From Strigops habroptila (Eukaryota; Chordata; Aves; Psittaciformes; Psittacidae): a stretch of 64,000 nt of DNA. Position 1 is the first letter of the stretch. Each line of letters opens with the position of its first letter. The DNA is taken from the NCBI RefSeq assembly GCF_004027225.2, contig NC_044278.2, positions 58,397,743-58,461,742 on the forward strand, read 5' to 3'. The position numbers and the translations under genes are program-made. Under the pieces are notes generated by a model. That model was not told where the DNA came from and did not search any database. It saw nothing but the letters and a program-made list of their open reading frames with translations. Positions 38,901 to 51,047 of the stretch are shown here, piece by piece.

Positions 38901-41900
38901 ACTGAACAGCAGCTTAACATCCTCCTTGTGGTTCTCACCATAGGTTTCATCATGGCTCTTTTACATCCATTTCTTCCTACATTACATCCATTTCCTCCTA
39001 CATTACATCCATTTCTTCCTACACTGATGTTATGCTTTGATACTGCTTTACGCAACTTTTGATTCAACTCCATCTTTCTTGATCTCTCATCTCACCATTG
39101 TATGAACAGAAGGATGACTATACCTCTGTGCACAGCTTGAAATAGATTACTTTTTGATGGAATTTAGAATATAACTAAAAGTAACAAATACTTGTAAAGT
39201 GCTAAACATGCGGAATGCATAAGAGGAAAAAAGGCAAGTTCAAAGACAGTCTGCTGAACGAAGGACATACACTCTGCAGCATGTGACTTGAGCTGAGCAG
39301 CTTCTGCTCAAGTACAGCTTTTCCAGTTCTTACACTTAAAGTGTCCTTTCTCACTTCAATTTTATTCATGAATATAAAATACATAAATAAATAAATAAAA
39401 TCCTTGTTTTTCATCTGAGCAAATCAGTCCTTAATTAAAACCATCTAAGTAAAAACTAACAAAATAAGACAAGGGTTTGGGAAAAAAATGCCTATGTAGT
39501 GGCACAAGTCTAGTTCAAAAGCTAACTTAGCATCTAGGATTAGAGCTGCCTGAAAACTCTAACTAAAATTACATTTTCTTTCAAAACCTTGGCTTTTTCT
39601 ACTTCAGTTATTCTAATACAGCTATAAGTTTAGGCCACATGGTATCAAAGCTAACTTTTTGAAAGCCATTTTAATTTTTTAGAAGAGCTTTATTTCAACA
39701 CATAGAAATGTACTTCTAAGAAATTTTCAAAAATATTTATGCTTTAAGTCTATACAGCTCCTTAATGTTTCACATGCCAAACAATGAAACACGTTTTTAA
39801 TTTTCCAAAGCTTTTTAGATTTCTGAGGCCTTCTGATCAATAAAAAGATGGATGTTCTTTTTAGAAATAAAAATAATTACATCAGCTGTAACAACTGTGC
39901 AATCAATAGGTCCTGGGAAGTATTTTGCAATGCACTTGTTGATGTTTTCAAGTGCTGAAAAGATTCATTTCCTCATCTTTACTGTATCAGCCGTATAGTC
40001 TCCTGCAACATTTTGTATAATCAGATATTATTTGCAATAAACCAGCCTTACATTTGCTAAGTAATTCAAATTTGACTCTCCGATTTTAAATTCTGCCTTC
40101 TAAGCAAAGGCCATAAAATGAGTCTGAAATTGTAAGTCATACTCCAGTTATGTCATAAGAATTCTATAAAGACATTAAACCAGCTTTTAAATCACACAGC
40201 AATAATCAGAGCCACTGAATTACCTTTTCTCCACGTTTCACAGTATGCAGCTGAAGCTGGCTGATTGCTTTCTTGGTTTCTTTCCTATGTCCCTTGAATA
40301 AAGATTTTAAGTATTAGTACACAAGTTAGTTTTAAGAATTAGATTTCAAAGCTTTTAAATACTTTCCACGTGCATTACTAAGTCTTCTGAATGCATCTTC
40401 AAAAAAAATCTCTGCCTAACTACTTTGTTTACAAAATATTTCCAGTTCACAGATGTTGAAGAATGGCAAGTCTTGCATTCTCAAGGTACAGTGGCAAGCA
40501 TTATCTGCAAGCATACTGCTTTTACAATGGACTCAACTGGTGCAGAACTATACAGACCAAGCTGAAATATGCGGCCTCATATCATGACTGCCTGCATTAA
40601 GGGCTTTCCAGCACAGGAAAACTGAAATTAATGTAGGCTTTGGAGGCAATCAGAGCCCAAACAAGAGCCATATAACCAGACTTTCTAGTTAGTCAAGCCC
40701 ACGAGCAAGCACATGGTACGTTTTGCACCAGTTTAAGAGAATGTGGAATCCTGCTGGACAGCCTACAGCTGGCCACCAGGTCAAAAGGCTGCTTGTAGCT
40801 ATTAATACTTCCCTTCAGTTAGACACTGTCTCACACATTATACAAAGCTTTGCACTGAAAGGACACATTATGCAAAGGAGATGACAAGAAAGGCTTAACA
40901 GACATAAGATACCACACTGGACTTCTATACAGTAACAGTCCTAATTATGCTTTGAGGGGAAGCAAGAAAAGAAAGCAGTACTGTATTCCAAGACAAAGTG
41001 CTAGCTGCTGCTAGGAATTGAGAAACTAAACACTCCCAATCAACAGATGTTGATCTGTCTAGCAGCAATCCTCACTGATGAAATACCATAAAGGAATAAA
41101 AAAACCCCATTATGGCAGCTTTTCTCTATAATGATAATTACAATGACTTATAGCATTTTACAAACTTACAGCATTGAAAACTGGGATTTGGTTGGGGTTT
41201 TTTTATGGTGTTAAAAAGAGTCTTAAAGTTCTCTCAGAAATGGACAATCAGCAGCAGCAGTCTATTCCACCTTTTGTGTCAGCTCAGGGTTTTTTGCACA
41301 GTCCTGTTTTATCTTCAGTAGCAAGGAGGTCTTCCAAAGTTTTATTGCTAAACTGATGTTAGAATAAATCTTAAGACACCCATCTTCACCTTCACTTCGC
41401 AGCTACACAGTAGCTTTCTCTAAAGCATGGCTTTAAAACTCCCAAGATCAAATTATACTGGAGTCAGTAAGACAAGCAAAATAAGATTTCGGTTAGAGAA
41501 GTGGGTTATTTTGTTTCCAAAATTCTTCTAGGACTCCTAATGATATATCTTGACCAAAATCTTCACAACATATTCAAACTTTATGCAAAGTTTTGTAAGC
41601 TTTTGTTTCCAATGGCCATTTTAGGAGGGAGAAGTGAGAAAGTGGCATAACCTCCTAATGCTAGGCAATTTCACTTAATTAAGCAGCATTTACCTGACAA
41701 GCCTAATGGCAAAATTTATTAAGAATCTGTGGTACATATTTCTGGGAAACATCACATTCATAAAAAAAAAAAAAAAAAGAAAAAAAAAGCTCTTAGAACT
41801 GTTACTGTTCATAAAGCATAATGTTCATAAAGCATGTGAACTTCCCTTAGCATGAATTATCCTGAAGTCAACAGGAAGAAGCAACTTTCTTCAAACTATT

Positions 41901-44900
41901 ACAACACAAAACCACACCCCCTTTCTCTATAAACACTTCTCAAAAAACCTTGTTTTCTTGAAAGTATTCTCAGAATGTAAGTTTTAAAACTTAAAACCTA
42001 GTAAGAGAGACTCAAGGGAACCAACATTTCAAGGAGATTGCAAGTTTAACCAATACAGAAATCCCATGTGTTATCCTCAGCTACCGAAAAGAGAAATTAA
42101 GCATTTTCCCTGAGTCCTTTAAGTCTAAATCAAAGCTTAGAGCCCTGAAGGCAAATAAAAATTCCATTCCTTCCTCCCCAAAGCTAGAATCTGCATGTTC
42201 AAGCAGAAGGCAGGGGAAGTCCACATGACAACCAATCATTTGAAATTACTTTTTTTTGTTCTGAACTGAAGATTAAAAAAAGAAGGGAAAAAAAAAGAAA
42301 AAAGAAAAAAAAAAAAAAAAAAAAAAAAGAGAGAACTGCTTGCAAAGAAACAAGTGCAACTTTAGTAGAGAACGATGGTAGAAGAGCTGATGACCATAGA
42401 AGGAACCTAACCTGTTTGCAAGAGTTGAAAAGCACAGGGAAGTGCCATCCTAAGGTATTTTCAAAAATCCATGTAATTTGCTCTCTTGAGCATAAGGGTT
42501 TGAACCAGATAGCCTCCAGAGGTCCCATCCAACCTAAATTATTCTGTGAGGAAGTATTACCCCCAGGGGGGAGAAAGCAAAGCTTACTTTTTCTAACCTA
42601 TCAAACAGCAGGAAGGTGGAAATGGCAAATATGGAGCCAAGTTACTCCTTCCTGATCTTCCCAGTACTCCCACCATGCTCAGCATTCCATGTAGCTTAAG
42701 AGCGCTGAATCTCACCACACATGCTGTTGCAATTCAGTACTCTATAGTGGAGTGGTAGGATTACAAGTATCAAAAGTAGTTTCTGTAAAGCTTTAGAACA
42801 AAAAAATCTAGCCGTTACTTGTGGGTCTTAAAAAGAAAAAAAACTACCATGGTCTCTTACCGTTAGAGAGTCTAGTTAGGGAAGTTAGTACTTTCATCAT
42901 GAAAATTACTGAAGAATGAAAATATTTTTTACTGTCAAAAGGAAGGAAGTTAAGCTAGGTGACAAATCGCACAAGAAGCTGCCTTTACTCAGTTGTTGAC
43001 AAGTGGCTAAATATATTTCCAAGAATTTACGAATATCTAATAATTATAACTAGCCAAACTCCCAATGTTAATTCGCACAGTGCTTATTAGCCTCAATAAC
43101 CATTACTGAGTGGCATTCACAGATACTAAAGGAGCAAAAAAGCATAGATCTACAAGGATGCTTCAATAAATAAGCAAAGTCAGGCAACGGATTTGACATG
43201 AGAAGACAGTAAATACTCTGAAGCATTATCAACTCCAATTACCTGGTTTCCAAACTGTGATCCTGTATACAGGAAACGTTGTATATAGTAAAATATGAGC
43301 CAAGCGAGCGATATAATCATCATGGTGATGAAAGCGATGGCTACAAACACAACCGACTGACCACTAATATATTCCTGCACATGTCGTGTGCCAACACCAA
43401 TAGTCATTTTTACTGGAATCCCTCTTCGTACTGGCTCCAATATCTCTATTCCTTTTGGATAGCCAACCATTATCACCACTGTATTTCCTGTTCCTGTTGG
43501 AGGAGAAAAAAACAGAAAAGTCATCACAGTAAAAATTTAGGCATTCTGGCTCGATGGTAATTTGAGCCTCTTCAGTTAAGATCAGCTAGCAAATTTATAG
43601 GAAAACCTCTGAAGTTTTTTTCAGCCATAGCAGACTTGATACAAAGGTTTCTTGCTAGTAAACCTACTTTATGAAACTCTCAAACACAAGATAAACTTCA
43701 ACAGATGCATCTCTACTATCTAAGGCCCTATACTCATTCCCCACAGTGAGGTGGGATGTGGATGCCATGCAAAAAAAACCCAGACAGGTTATACACATCT
43801 CATCTTGAAGCTGCTGAAGTTCTAACATACAACTCCGGAACAGCTGGTCCCCTATTAGTCAGTGGGGAAACTTCAGCTGCAGACGGACACAGTATGTGAA
43901 TACCATGAAGAGACATTAGATTACATTTGAATCTGAATCCATAGCACAATTACTCTGGATATGTGAACAAAATAAAAAGATTCAGGTATGTAATATTAAT
44001 TACATTAAACATTGGTGAGACAATGGAATAGAGGCTGCAGATGCCCCATCCCTGGCAGTGTTCATGGCCAGGTTGCATGGGGCTTGGAGCAACTTGGTCT
44101 AGTAGAAGGTCTCCCTTTCCATGGCAGGGAGGGTTGGAACCAGATGATCTTTAAGGTCCCTTCCAACCCAAACCATTCTACGAGTCTATGACTGAAATAC
44201 GCAACGATTCTTCAATAATAAATATTCAAACTGTAATGAGACATACGACAAGGACTTGTCAAGAAATACTTTAGGACTCTCTTGGGAGCATGGAACCAAA
44301 GAATTTTTCTATTACATTAGCACTCAAAAGCACTCAATCTATACGATAAAACACCGGCGGGGGGGGGGATAAAAATGACCAAACACTAAAAAAAAAAAAA
44401 ACAAACCACACACCAAACACCCACCCCACACCCCCCGCCCCAAAAAAAAAAAAACAACCCGAAAAAAACCCTCCACAAAAACAAGTCACCTTTTCTGGTC
44501 TATGCTATTTTTATTTGAGTAGTTCTTACTTTGTACATACCAACACTGCTATATGTCCTTGGCAAGTCATGGCTTTTAGCTCACTTTGCACTCCTACCAC
44601 TGAGAAAAAGTGAAACCAAGTTTTATTCAGAGAGAAAGCAGAGGAAGAAGAAAGAAGAAAGGGGTTTTCCTAGGCAGAAAGCTAAGCTGTCATGTCACAG
44701 CTACCTTTTTGAGATCCACAAGATTACCTACCTACAACAAGACCTCCCACTGAAGCTTTTTTTCCCTCCTGGCTGGATTAGATTCACTACCGAGAAGCTA
44801 TGTCAAAAGAAATGGTTGCCTAACTAATAGCATTACATCAAGTGGGGATTTTCAAAACTCAGTGCAGCATTCCAGACTCACCCACCTCCCTTCCTACTAA

Positions 44901-47900
44901 GAAAGAGTTATTTGTCTGAAATATTTAAAACAAACTCCTTTAGTTGAGATGGTTCTGGCTGTGACACCTTACCAACCTGACCACTCCTCTACTATGCCAA
45001 GGGAAATTTTACAGAAGTTTCACTTCTGTATACAGCACAGTAAAGTGCAGACCATTTGTTGTGGATGAAACATTAAAGGTTCCAGTTATTAGTTGAATAA
45101 CCCATCTTAATGCCAGTTGCCCTTTTTCAGCTTCATCTTACACAACCATCCCACTTCTGGTCACCTATTGTAAGAACCATTATACCTGGCTGCCAGATAC
45201 AGACCCAGCAGAAGAGCAGATTTTCCAAATAGGTCCACATTTGTATACCAATGAGGATAGTGTACCAGTGAGGATAGAAAGGCAAATAAGCAGATGCTGC
45301 TGGGGCAAGGCCCAACTTGTGCCTCCTCTCAGGCACCTCACTCAGCTCATCAGCAGCCCCCAGCCAGCTTGCATTGCTTTGCCCTGTTGGTACATTAGGA
45401 GTCACAAAGCAGCAAAGGTGAAGACGAACAGGACACAAACAACTAGGCTTCACCAATTAGTTCTACTCACCAAAAATGTGCTGATCCACTTGACACCACA
45501 AGTCCAAGCATACTAAGAGACTGCTAATTAGTATTATTCTCCTCCCTGAACCAGCATGAAAGCATTACCAGAGAGACTCACGAATCTCAGCAGAGAGTGT
45601 GTGAAACACTCCTTGCTGTCTGACCCTGCACAATGCCAGAGGGAGTTAACAAGAAAAGAACTTAAGGCAGAAAGTTATCTCACATTGCTGAGAACTGTTA
45701 ACCACATACCTAAATCAGGAAGTTAGGTCTTATGTCCTTAATCAACTGCAAGACTTACAAATAACAGGATGGGTGCCTAAGGATGGCTAGTGAACAGTAC
45801 AGGAGGGCTGGAAAGATTTATGTGGTTTCACTCAGGCTCGGGGAAGAAAAGAAAGCTTCAAGATTTGAGGCAGCCTGGATTTTTCAATCAATAAAGGTTT
45901 TCTCCTCAATCCTGAGTCAGTTTAATCCTGCTATCTAGTTCTCTGCACAATTTCTAACAAAGAAGTATTCAAAAACCCCACAACAATCAGTAATGCCTTT
46001 CTTTGTTTTGTCACTAGCAAGTCCCACTATCATCTAGTTACTTCCTTGAAATGGAAGTCCGGCTACTTTTGTGCAATGGCTGCTACACACTCTGACACCT
46101 AGTTTTAGAACACGAGTATGCCATACATTTTTAAATAAATGTCCATTAAAAGCACTTTAACAGTTTTAAAGACTTGGTGATGAACCTGCCATTAAAAATA
46201 CATGCAACTGAACACGGTGGCCTTGAAGGTCACAAGACAGAAGGAATAAAAAAATTGCAATCCACTATTACAAAGGGAACAAGAGCAGTCTCAGAGAAAC
46301 AGTTGCCCTGAGCAGCCTGTAAGACTAAAGGCTTTAACTCATTCCTCACTAATTTTAGACTTCTGTTCTGAAACACATTATTCAAAGACTGAAATGCTGT
46401 TGAGTCATTCCATCAGCTTCAACTGCAACACAACTCAGAGACCTCAAATCCCATTTATAAAAGAACTTCAAGTGTCACATACGTGCATCTGCTGAGAGCA
46501 TGTTTGGTTGGCTTTACCTTTCTATAGCCTTCTAATTTTGCAATAACTAACTCTCTAGAGTAAACTTGTTTTCTTTTCTAGATTTGATTAATGCTCCAGT
46601 GAAATAAGGTAGACTTGAAATCTGGTATGTGCCTCTTTTTTTTTTTTAATTAACATTATCATAACACTATCATCACAGATATACTCTAGCTTTTGTCCTT
46701 ATGAGAAACACCAGAAAGCTCCCACAGTTTGAGCACCTTGGTAAAAATGTTTGAGGTCAGTTCCTTCCTAGACCTATTTAAGCATAAGCACCCTACTAAT
46801 ACTGCTACAATTAACACTGAATGTTCTATTTAGCTCCTGGTCCAAACAAACATCTCTGACCTTTACCAAAAACATAACAGTACACTAACAATCCGTTGAC
46901 AAGCTTTGTCTCAACCATCTACTCCCACCTCATCTCACCAAATCCCTGGTGCACATTGTGTTTTCACCTGCCTCAAGAAGGAGAATGGGTAACCAGAAGA
47001 GTCAAGTAGTCACCACTGGTACACATTCCTCTTTCCATATGGGTTTCCAACACGTATGCACTCTTACCTATAAAATAGGTGTAAGCATCTGCTTCTTCAG
47101 AACAACATAGCAGATAAGCACCATGCAGTCACTGCCAGAGTTAAGCAAGCGATTTCAGTTCTACCCTTTCACTAGTACAGTACCTTTCAGTTCTACCCTT
47201 TCAGTACTGTACAATACCAGCTGTACAGTAGTACAGCTTTCTACAGAAAGCTTCAGTAATACAGAAGTTATGTACCACTTGAGAATCCCAGGTAGTGATG
47301 AAAGCAATGCAGCAAGGAGTTGAACATGCCAAGATAACCCTAACTTGGCCACTTTGGAGCTGACAAAGAGCTTATAGAGCCTTGAGTACAAAGTTGTTTG
47401 CATCTGTTTTGTTCAATTACCTGCATAAAAGAAATCATAACAATGAAGGAAAGAACTAGTTGGGTGTATTTTGGCAAAGCTCCAGCAAATCAAAGACCAT
47501 TTTCTTAACACAGCTGAAGTAATGCACTCAAGTTAAGTCCCAAGCTTCACTTAAATCCACAAGCCATGCACCAGAGCTCTACTCCAGACCTATCTGAAAC
47601 TACTGTAGCCAGTCCTCCTCCTTCTGTTCCCATGTATCAAGCACAACAGTATTTTATTTTGTAGTCTTCAAGGTATCTTGAAACTTATGTTCTGATCAGG
47701 ATCCAAAGTCCTAGCTTGAGAGGGGATTCATAAATGGCTGGATGCCCAGCATAAAGCTTAATACAGAACCAGTAAGGCCCTTTTCTCTTACCACTACAAT
47801 ATATCTCTCCCTAATCTCTTAACCAACACTGAGCCTCACTCTCCTTAGCCTGCTCTCCACAATACTCCACACCTTGCCCCTCCAGGCTCCCCTCCAACCC

Positions 47901-50900
47901 ACTCTCAGCTAATATTTACACTCAATATTTCTTACTTATTTTGGTTTTGGGAAGGAATTTGAAGCCTCTAAGTTCACCACCACCAAAAACGAGCAGTTAA
48001 AACTGCCTGCAAAGCCTATACTCCCATAAAAGTGAAGTCTGAGTTTATACTATTCATATTCGATAACTTTACTAAGCTCCTTGAGTCATTAGGGCAAAAT
48101 GAGTATCTTCCACTGGAAAAAGCCTTCTCAGCCACACATGAAGTTGTTTCACTATTACTTCCTTTGGCAGGAGGCAGGGTGGGAACTCAAGGCCAGGGTT
48201 TGTTGGTTTTGGTTTTTTTTTCCAGAAGAATGAAAAAATGAAACATTGAGATCAGAGAAGTCACCCATTTATCATCCTTACATAATTCAGGCTGCACCTT
48301 TATCAGCCATAACCATTGTTCCATCTCACACCATTTTCAGTGCCACTAATTGCAAATCCATTAAGCGAATGTTCTTCATGCATATAACTCCACTCCTTAG
48401 TTACAGCACTGCAGATTTCCCAGAGTATTTATTCTCAGCACTCCTCCCTGAAGTAGGTTTTGTTCCTCATGTGTCAGTTCACAAATCCCTTCGCAGGAAT
48501 GGCAAACTTGGCTCCTATAAAATGCAGTTTACCTTCCACAGTCTTCTTTGCCTTTCTCCTACAGACTCCCCTTTCCCCTTCAAACCATCCAAGATTTAAA
48601 ATGACAACAGTAATTCTTCCCTGTATTTCAAATTCAAAGTGCACTGAAAAATATTAAACATTTACATGTTTGAAAGTTTCAACCATCAAACAAAAGATTT
48701 GTGACTCCACAGCTAGTGATTATGATATATAATTGTATTCTTGCCTGATCCAAACCATCCTGTGGTGAAACGTTCATTTGTAATGTCAGTATAAATAAGT
48801 AAAAATGTCTTCTTGTATACATACTACACTAAAATCGCAGACCTTACACAGGTAGAGCTTTTATCTGCCACATTCTGCCAGTTCAAGAAAAAAACAACCA
48901 ACCAGCAGTGAGGGAGCAGTTCTTTTTATACCACTGATAGATGTAACTACACTAGCAAGTCCAAACCTAAGCATAAGCCCAAGAAGGTTTATATGTGCAA
49001 CTGCTGTCAGCTTTATGCTGCAGAGATGACAGAAAAAAAACCCAACCCACCAAACACCACCAAAAAAACCCCCACAAAATTATAAAAATTTGATAAAATA
49101 AGGTGGGAAGAGAAAGAAGAGATTCCACCAAAAAGTAAATTAGATTTATGAGAGGCTATGATGGGGCATGGAGAGGAACGTGGGAAAATTCCCACAGGGA
49201 TGAAGGAAAATTTTGTAGTTGCTGACCAATACAGAGTGACAGCAAGAAAAAGAAACTAACAGCTGGTAAAGAAGAAAGAAGTATTAACCAGCAAAGTACC
49301 TTAATTGCCATGTGGGCTCAAAATCAAAGGTACACCTTACCTAGCATCCCACCTCCACTTTCACAGCAGATTAAGAACACAAGAGATGGGCCAGGCTGAT
49401 CCACCCAAGCAAGCAGCAGGCTAAGAGGGATGGTAATCACGCTTCCAACCCCCACAACGGTGCCACTTGGTATTCCAAGAAGAGGGACTTGTTTTTCACC
49501 CAATATACACATGCTACAAAGCAACAGCTCCCTGAGACTTTTCAGCTCATTATATTAAATAAGTTTGTTTTCTTTAGACATGCACTGTGTTCCTACTTTA
49601 CCCAAGTCCCCTTCCCCTTCCTCAGGAGGTGGGAATGACAGTCTGGGCATTAACAAACTCATTGTACCAGGACCATCTGAAACAGGCATCTGCAGCATTT
49701 TTTACTAGTTTGCTCTGCATCCTCCTCTGAGGACCTTCCAGTTCCTCAGAAGTCTACACATACAAACAGATCTTTATAGAAGAGTTTTGAGGGGTTTTTT
49801 CCCCTTTAAGCATCTGACATTGTCACACTCAAAAAAACCCAGAAAGACTTTAGTGTCATAGCCCAAGCTGAGACTGCAGTGCCAGAACATCTGGGTTCTT
49901 ATCTCTGCAAAAATCAAAGATCCCTTCTGTAGACCATAGATGATCACCATGCTCAGACAAGCCAAGCCAGCATCCTTGCCTAGGCTTCAGGTTTCCTACC
50001 GCATCTGCAAGCGTTTCAGTATTACCTGATGCTTATACCTCTCTCTCCCATCCTTTACAGACCTGCGCAGGAGACAACGATGAAGCTATTGCAATGAAGC
50101 CTGTACCAAATGCTACCTTCAAACAGCTTCTGAAGGCTGATGCCTTCAACGGTACCAGCAGGCACCTTCAGGATACCTGATGTGTTTCTGTACAGCCTGC
50201 GGAATGGGGCCTACCTGTCACCGCTGTAGCCGTTCTGTCAGAGGGTACAAAGCCAAAAGGTAGCTATGAATGAACCCGTGCCCGCACACATCCCCCCCCA
50301 CCCCCCCGCGGTCTGTCACACGGCAACCCGCTTCGATGGCTTCAACACACCTTCTCCAGGACACCCGAGATGCAACTTGGAAGACAGAAGACAGTCCCGG
50401 CGTTTCCCCAGTGCGGTTTAAAGGAAAGGAAAGAAAAACCCGTCTCTCTGTACCATTTTTATGGGGATTTCCGCCTCCCAGCACCTCCATCCCTCCCCGC
50501 GCAGACCCACCGGCGTTAGACAAAGCCACCCCCCTCCCAACCTCCCTCCAAGGGCGGGGAGCGCCCGGTCCCGTCCCCGCTCACCCAGGTGGGACATGGA
50601 TACGGTGCTGTTGCCGAAGCGGGCCTCATTATAGATGACCACGGCGGCCGCCCGCTTCCTCGCCGCGTTGGTGACCTTGTCCTTGAAGGTGCAGCCGCCG
50701 CGGGCCACCAAGGCGATCCAGGGCTGCGGGTCGCCCTCGGGGGTTCCTCGGCCGCCGGGCGGCAGCGGCACGTCGTAGTCTGTATCGGTGGCGCAGCCCT
50801 CCATGTGCCGCGGCGAGGCGCCGCGGGGGATGCCCACCAGGCCCTGGGCGCTCTCCTTGGGCGAGCTGTCGCCGTAGCGGCCACTCTCCGTGTTGCCCCG

Positions 50901-51047
50901 CACCGTGCGGTTGCTGAGCGGCTCCACGTAGGCCGTGCTCACCCACGCCGTGTACCACTCCAAGGCCCGCGCGCCCTGGACCACCGGCGCCAGCAGCGCC
51001 GCCAGCGCCGCCGCCGCCACCAGCGCCAGCCGGGCGCGGCGAACCAT
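33362..51047 (-). CDS. RNF149: RNF149, PA-TM-RING E3 ubiquitin ligase (seven coding exons)
   Basis: RNF149 is a membrane E3 ubiquitin ligase of the PA-TM-RING (GRAIL-like) family acting at endosomal/secretory membranes. Coding exons on the minus strand are 51047-50585, 43493-43243, 40292-40224, 37350-37268, 36796-36700, 33992-33797 and 33420-33362, all GT-AG and in phase: 1218 nt, 405 residues plus stop (human, as recalled, 400). Residues 1-25 form a signal peptide. A lumenal protease-associated domain follows to about 195, with N-glycosylation sequons at N46 and N146. A membrane helix spans about 201-225. The RING-H2 finger has C270, C273, C288, H290, H293, C296, C307 and C310. An acidic Ser-rich tail completes it. 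The ATG at 51047 has a strong context (gccATGg) and directly precedes the signal peptide; the open frame further upstream lacks an ATG and opens only at a GTG. Confidence 0.96.
33797..33992 (-). CDS. RNF149: RNF149 coding exon 6
   Basis: Encodes the cytosolic tail [14 protein letters not shown] through [12 protein letters not shown]. Acceptor ttgaag at 33993; donor ttg|gtaagt at 33796. It enters in phase 0, directly after the W of exon 5, and leaves in phase 1. The tract before the acceptor (aatatttaattttgaag) is rather weak. Confidence 0.94.
35869..35894. repeat. (TA)n microsatellite
   Basis: About 13 TA units flanked by TG and CA dinucleotides, inside RNF149 intron 5. Confidence 0.95.
36335..36457 (-). 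other. Cassette/poison exon candidate in RNF149
   Basis: A 123-nt segment has a strong acceptor (long pyrimidine tract, then tctccag at 36458) and a near-consensus donor (aaa|gtaagt at 36334). Its length is a multiple of three and one frame is open ([20 protein letters not shown] and onward). That open frame needs phase 1 entry, whereas the flanking exons 5 and 6 meet in phase 0; in phase 0 the segment reads [10 protein letters not shown] and then TGA. If spliced in, it would truncate RNF149 after the RING. It may also be a chance pair of sites. Confidence 0.3.
36700..36796 (-). CDS. RNF149: RNF149 coding exon 5
   Basis: Encodes [20 protein letters not shown] through KALGYW: the second half of the RING-H2 finger. 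Acceptor ttcag at 36797; donor tgg|gtatgt at 36699. Phase 2 in, phase 0 out. Confidence 0.97.
37268..37350 (-). CDS. RNF149: RNF149 coding exon 4
   Basis: Encodes [20 protein letters not shown] through RILPC: the first half of the RING-H2 finger with the CAVC pair. Acceptor ttcag at 37351; donor caa|gtaagt at 37267. Phase 0 in, phase 2 out. Confidence 0.97.
38961..39023. repeat. Three-copy 21-bp tandem repeat
   Basis: Three adjacent units of ttacatccatttcttcctaca (38961-38981, 38982-39002, 39003-39023) differ by a single base, in RNF149 intron 3. On the minus strand they sit in a 60-codon open frame (39073-38891) with repeated NGCNVG. This is probably just a minisatellite. Confidence 0.9.
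40224..40292 (-). CDS. RNF149: RNF149 coding exon 3
   Basis: Encodes [20 protein letters not shown] and GEK, the basic stretch between the membrane helix and the RING. 23 codons, phase 0 on both sides; acceptor ttcaag at 40293, donor aag|gtaatt at 40223. Confidence 0.94.
40293..43242 (-). other. RNF149: RNF149 intron 2 (2.95 kb)
   Basis: Holds a short CR1 end (42495-42549) and two A-rich runs: 41762-41788 and the purine run 42274-42330. No other gene seen. Confidence 0.8.
42495..42549 (+). repeat. CR1 LINE 3' remnant
   Basis: The last ~55 bp of a CR1 ('gggtttgaaccagatagcc' to 'attctgtga'), diverged from the other copies. Confidence 0.8.
43243..43493 (-). CDS. RNF149: RNF149 coding exon 2
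   Basis: Encodes [20 protein letters not shown] through [10 protein letters not shown]: the end of the PA domain and the single membrane helix. Acceptor ccaacag at 43494; donor cag|gtaatt at 43242. Phase 1 in, phase 0 out. Confidence 0.97.
44030..44191 (+). repeat. CR1 LINE 3' fragment
   Basis: About 160 bp of CR1 end ('gatgccccatccctggcag' to 'attctacgagtctatga'), opposite to RNF149 transcription. Confidence 0.95.
44356..44475. repeat. Low-complexity G-, A- and C-run patch
   Basis: A G run (44359-44368), an A run of about 14, a CA/CCA-rich stretch, a C-rich stretch (ccccccgcccc at 44431-44441) and another A run follow one another within 120 bp. Confidence 0.9.
47153..47230. repeat. Short direct repeat plus hairpin
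   Basis: A 19-bp sequence (tttcagttctaccctttca) occurs perfectly at 47153-47171 and 47185-47203. Directly after the second copy, TACTGTAC (47205-47212) and its reverse complement GTACAGTA (47223-47230) can form a stem with a 10-nt loop. Confidence 0.85.

Larger units (their letters stand above)
43494..50584 (-). other. RNF149: RNF149 intron 1 (7.1 kb)
   Basis: Contains a CR1 end (44030-44191), a low-complexity patch (44356-44475), a 32-bp-period repeat with a hairpin (47153-47230), and a C-run near exon 1 (50290-50308). Open frames inside stay near or below 120 codons and show no domain. Confidence 0.8.

Noticed and set aside
48032-48599. Open frames of 69 and 117 codons on + in RNF149 intron 1
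   Set aside because: They are antisense to the host intron, without domain or splice context; lengths are as expected by chance.
33362-50584. SNORD89, which mammalian RNF149 is known to host
   Set aside because: I looked for box C (RTGATGA) followed by box D (CTGA) on the minus strand in the introns and near the last exons and found no convincing pair. A covariance-model search (Infernal/Rfam) would decide it.
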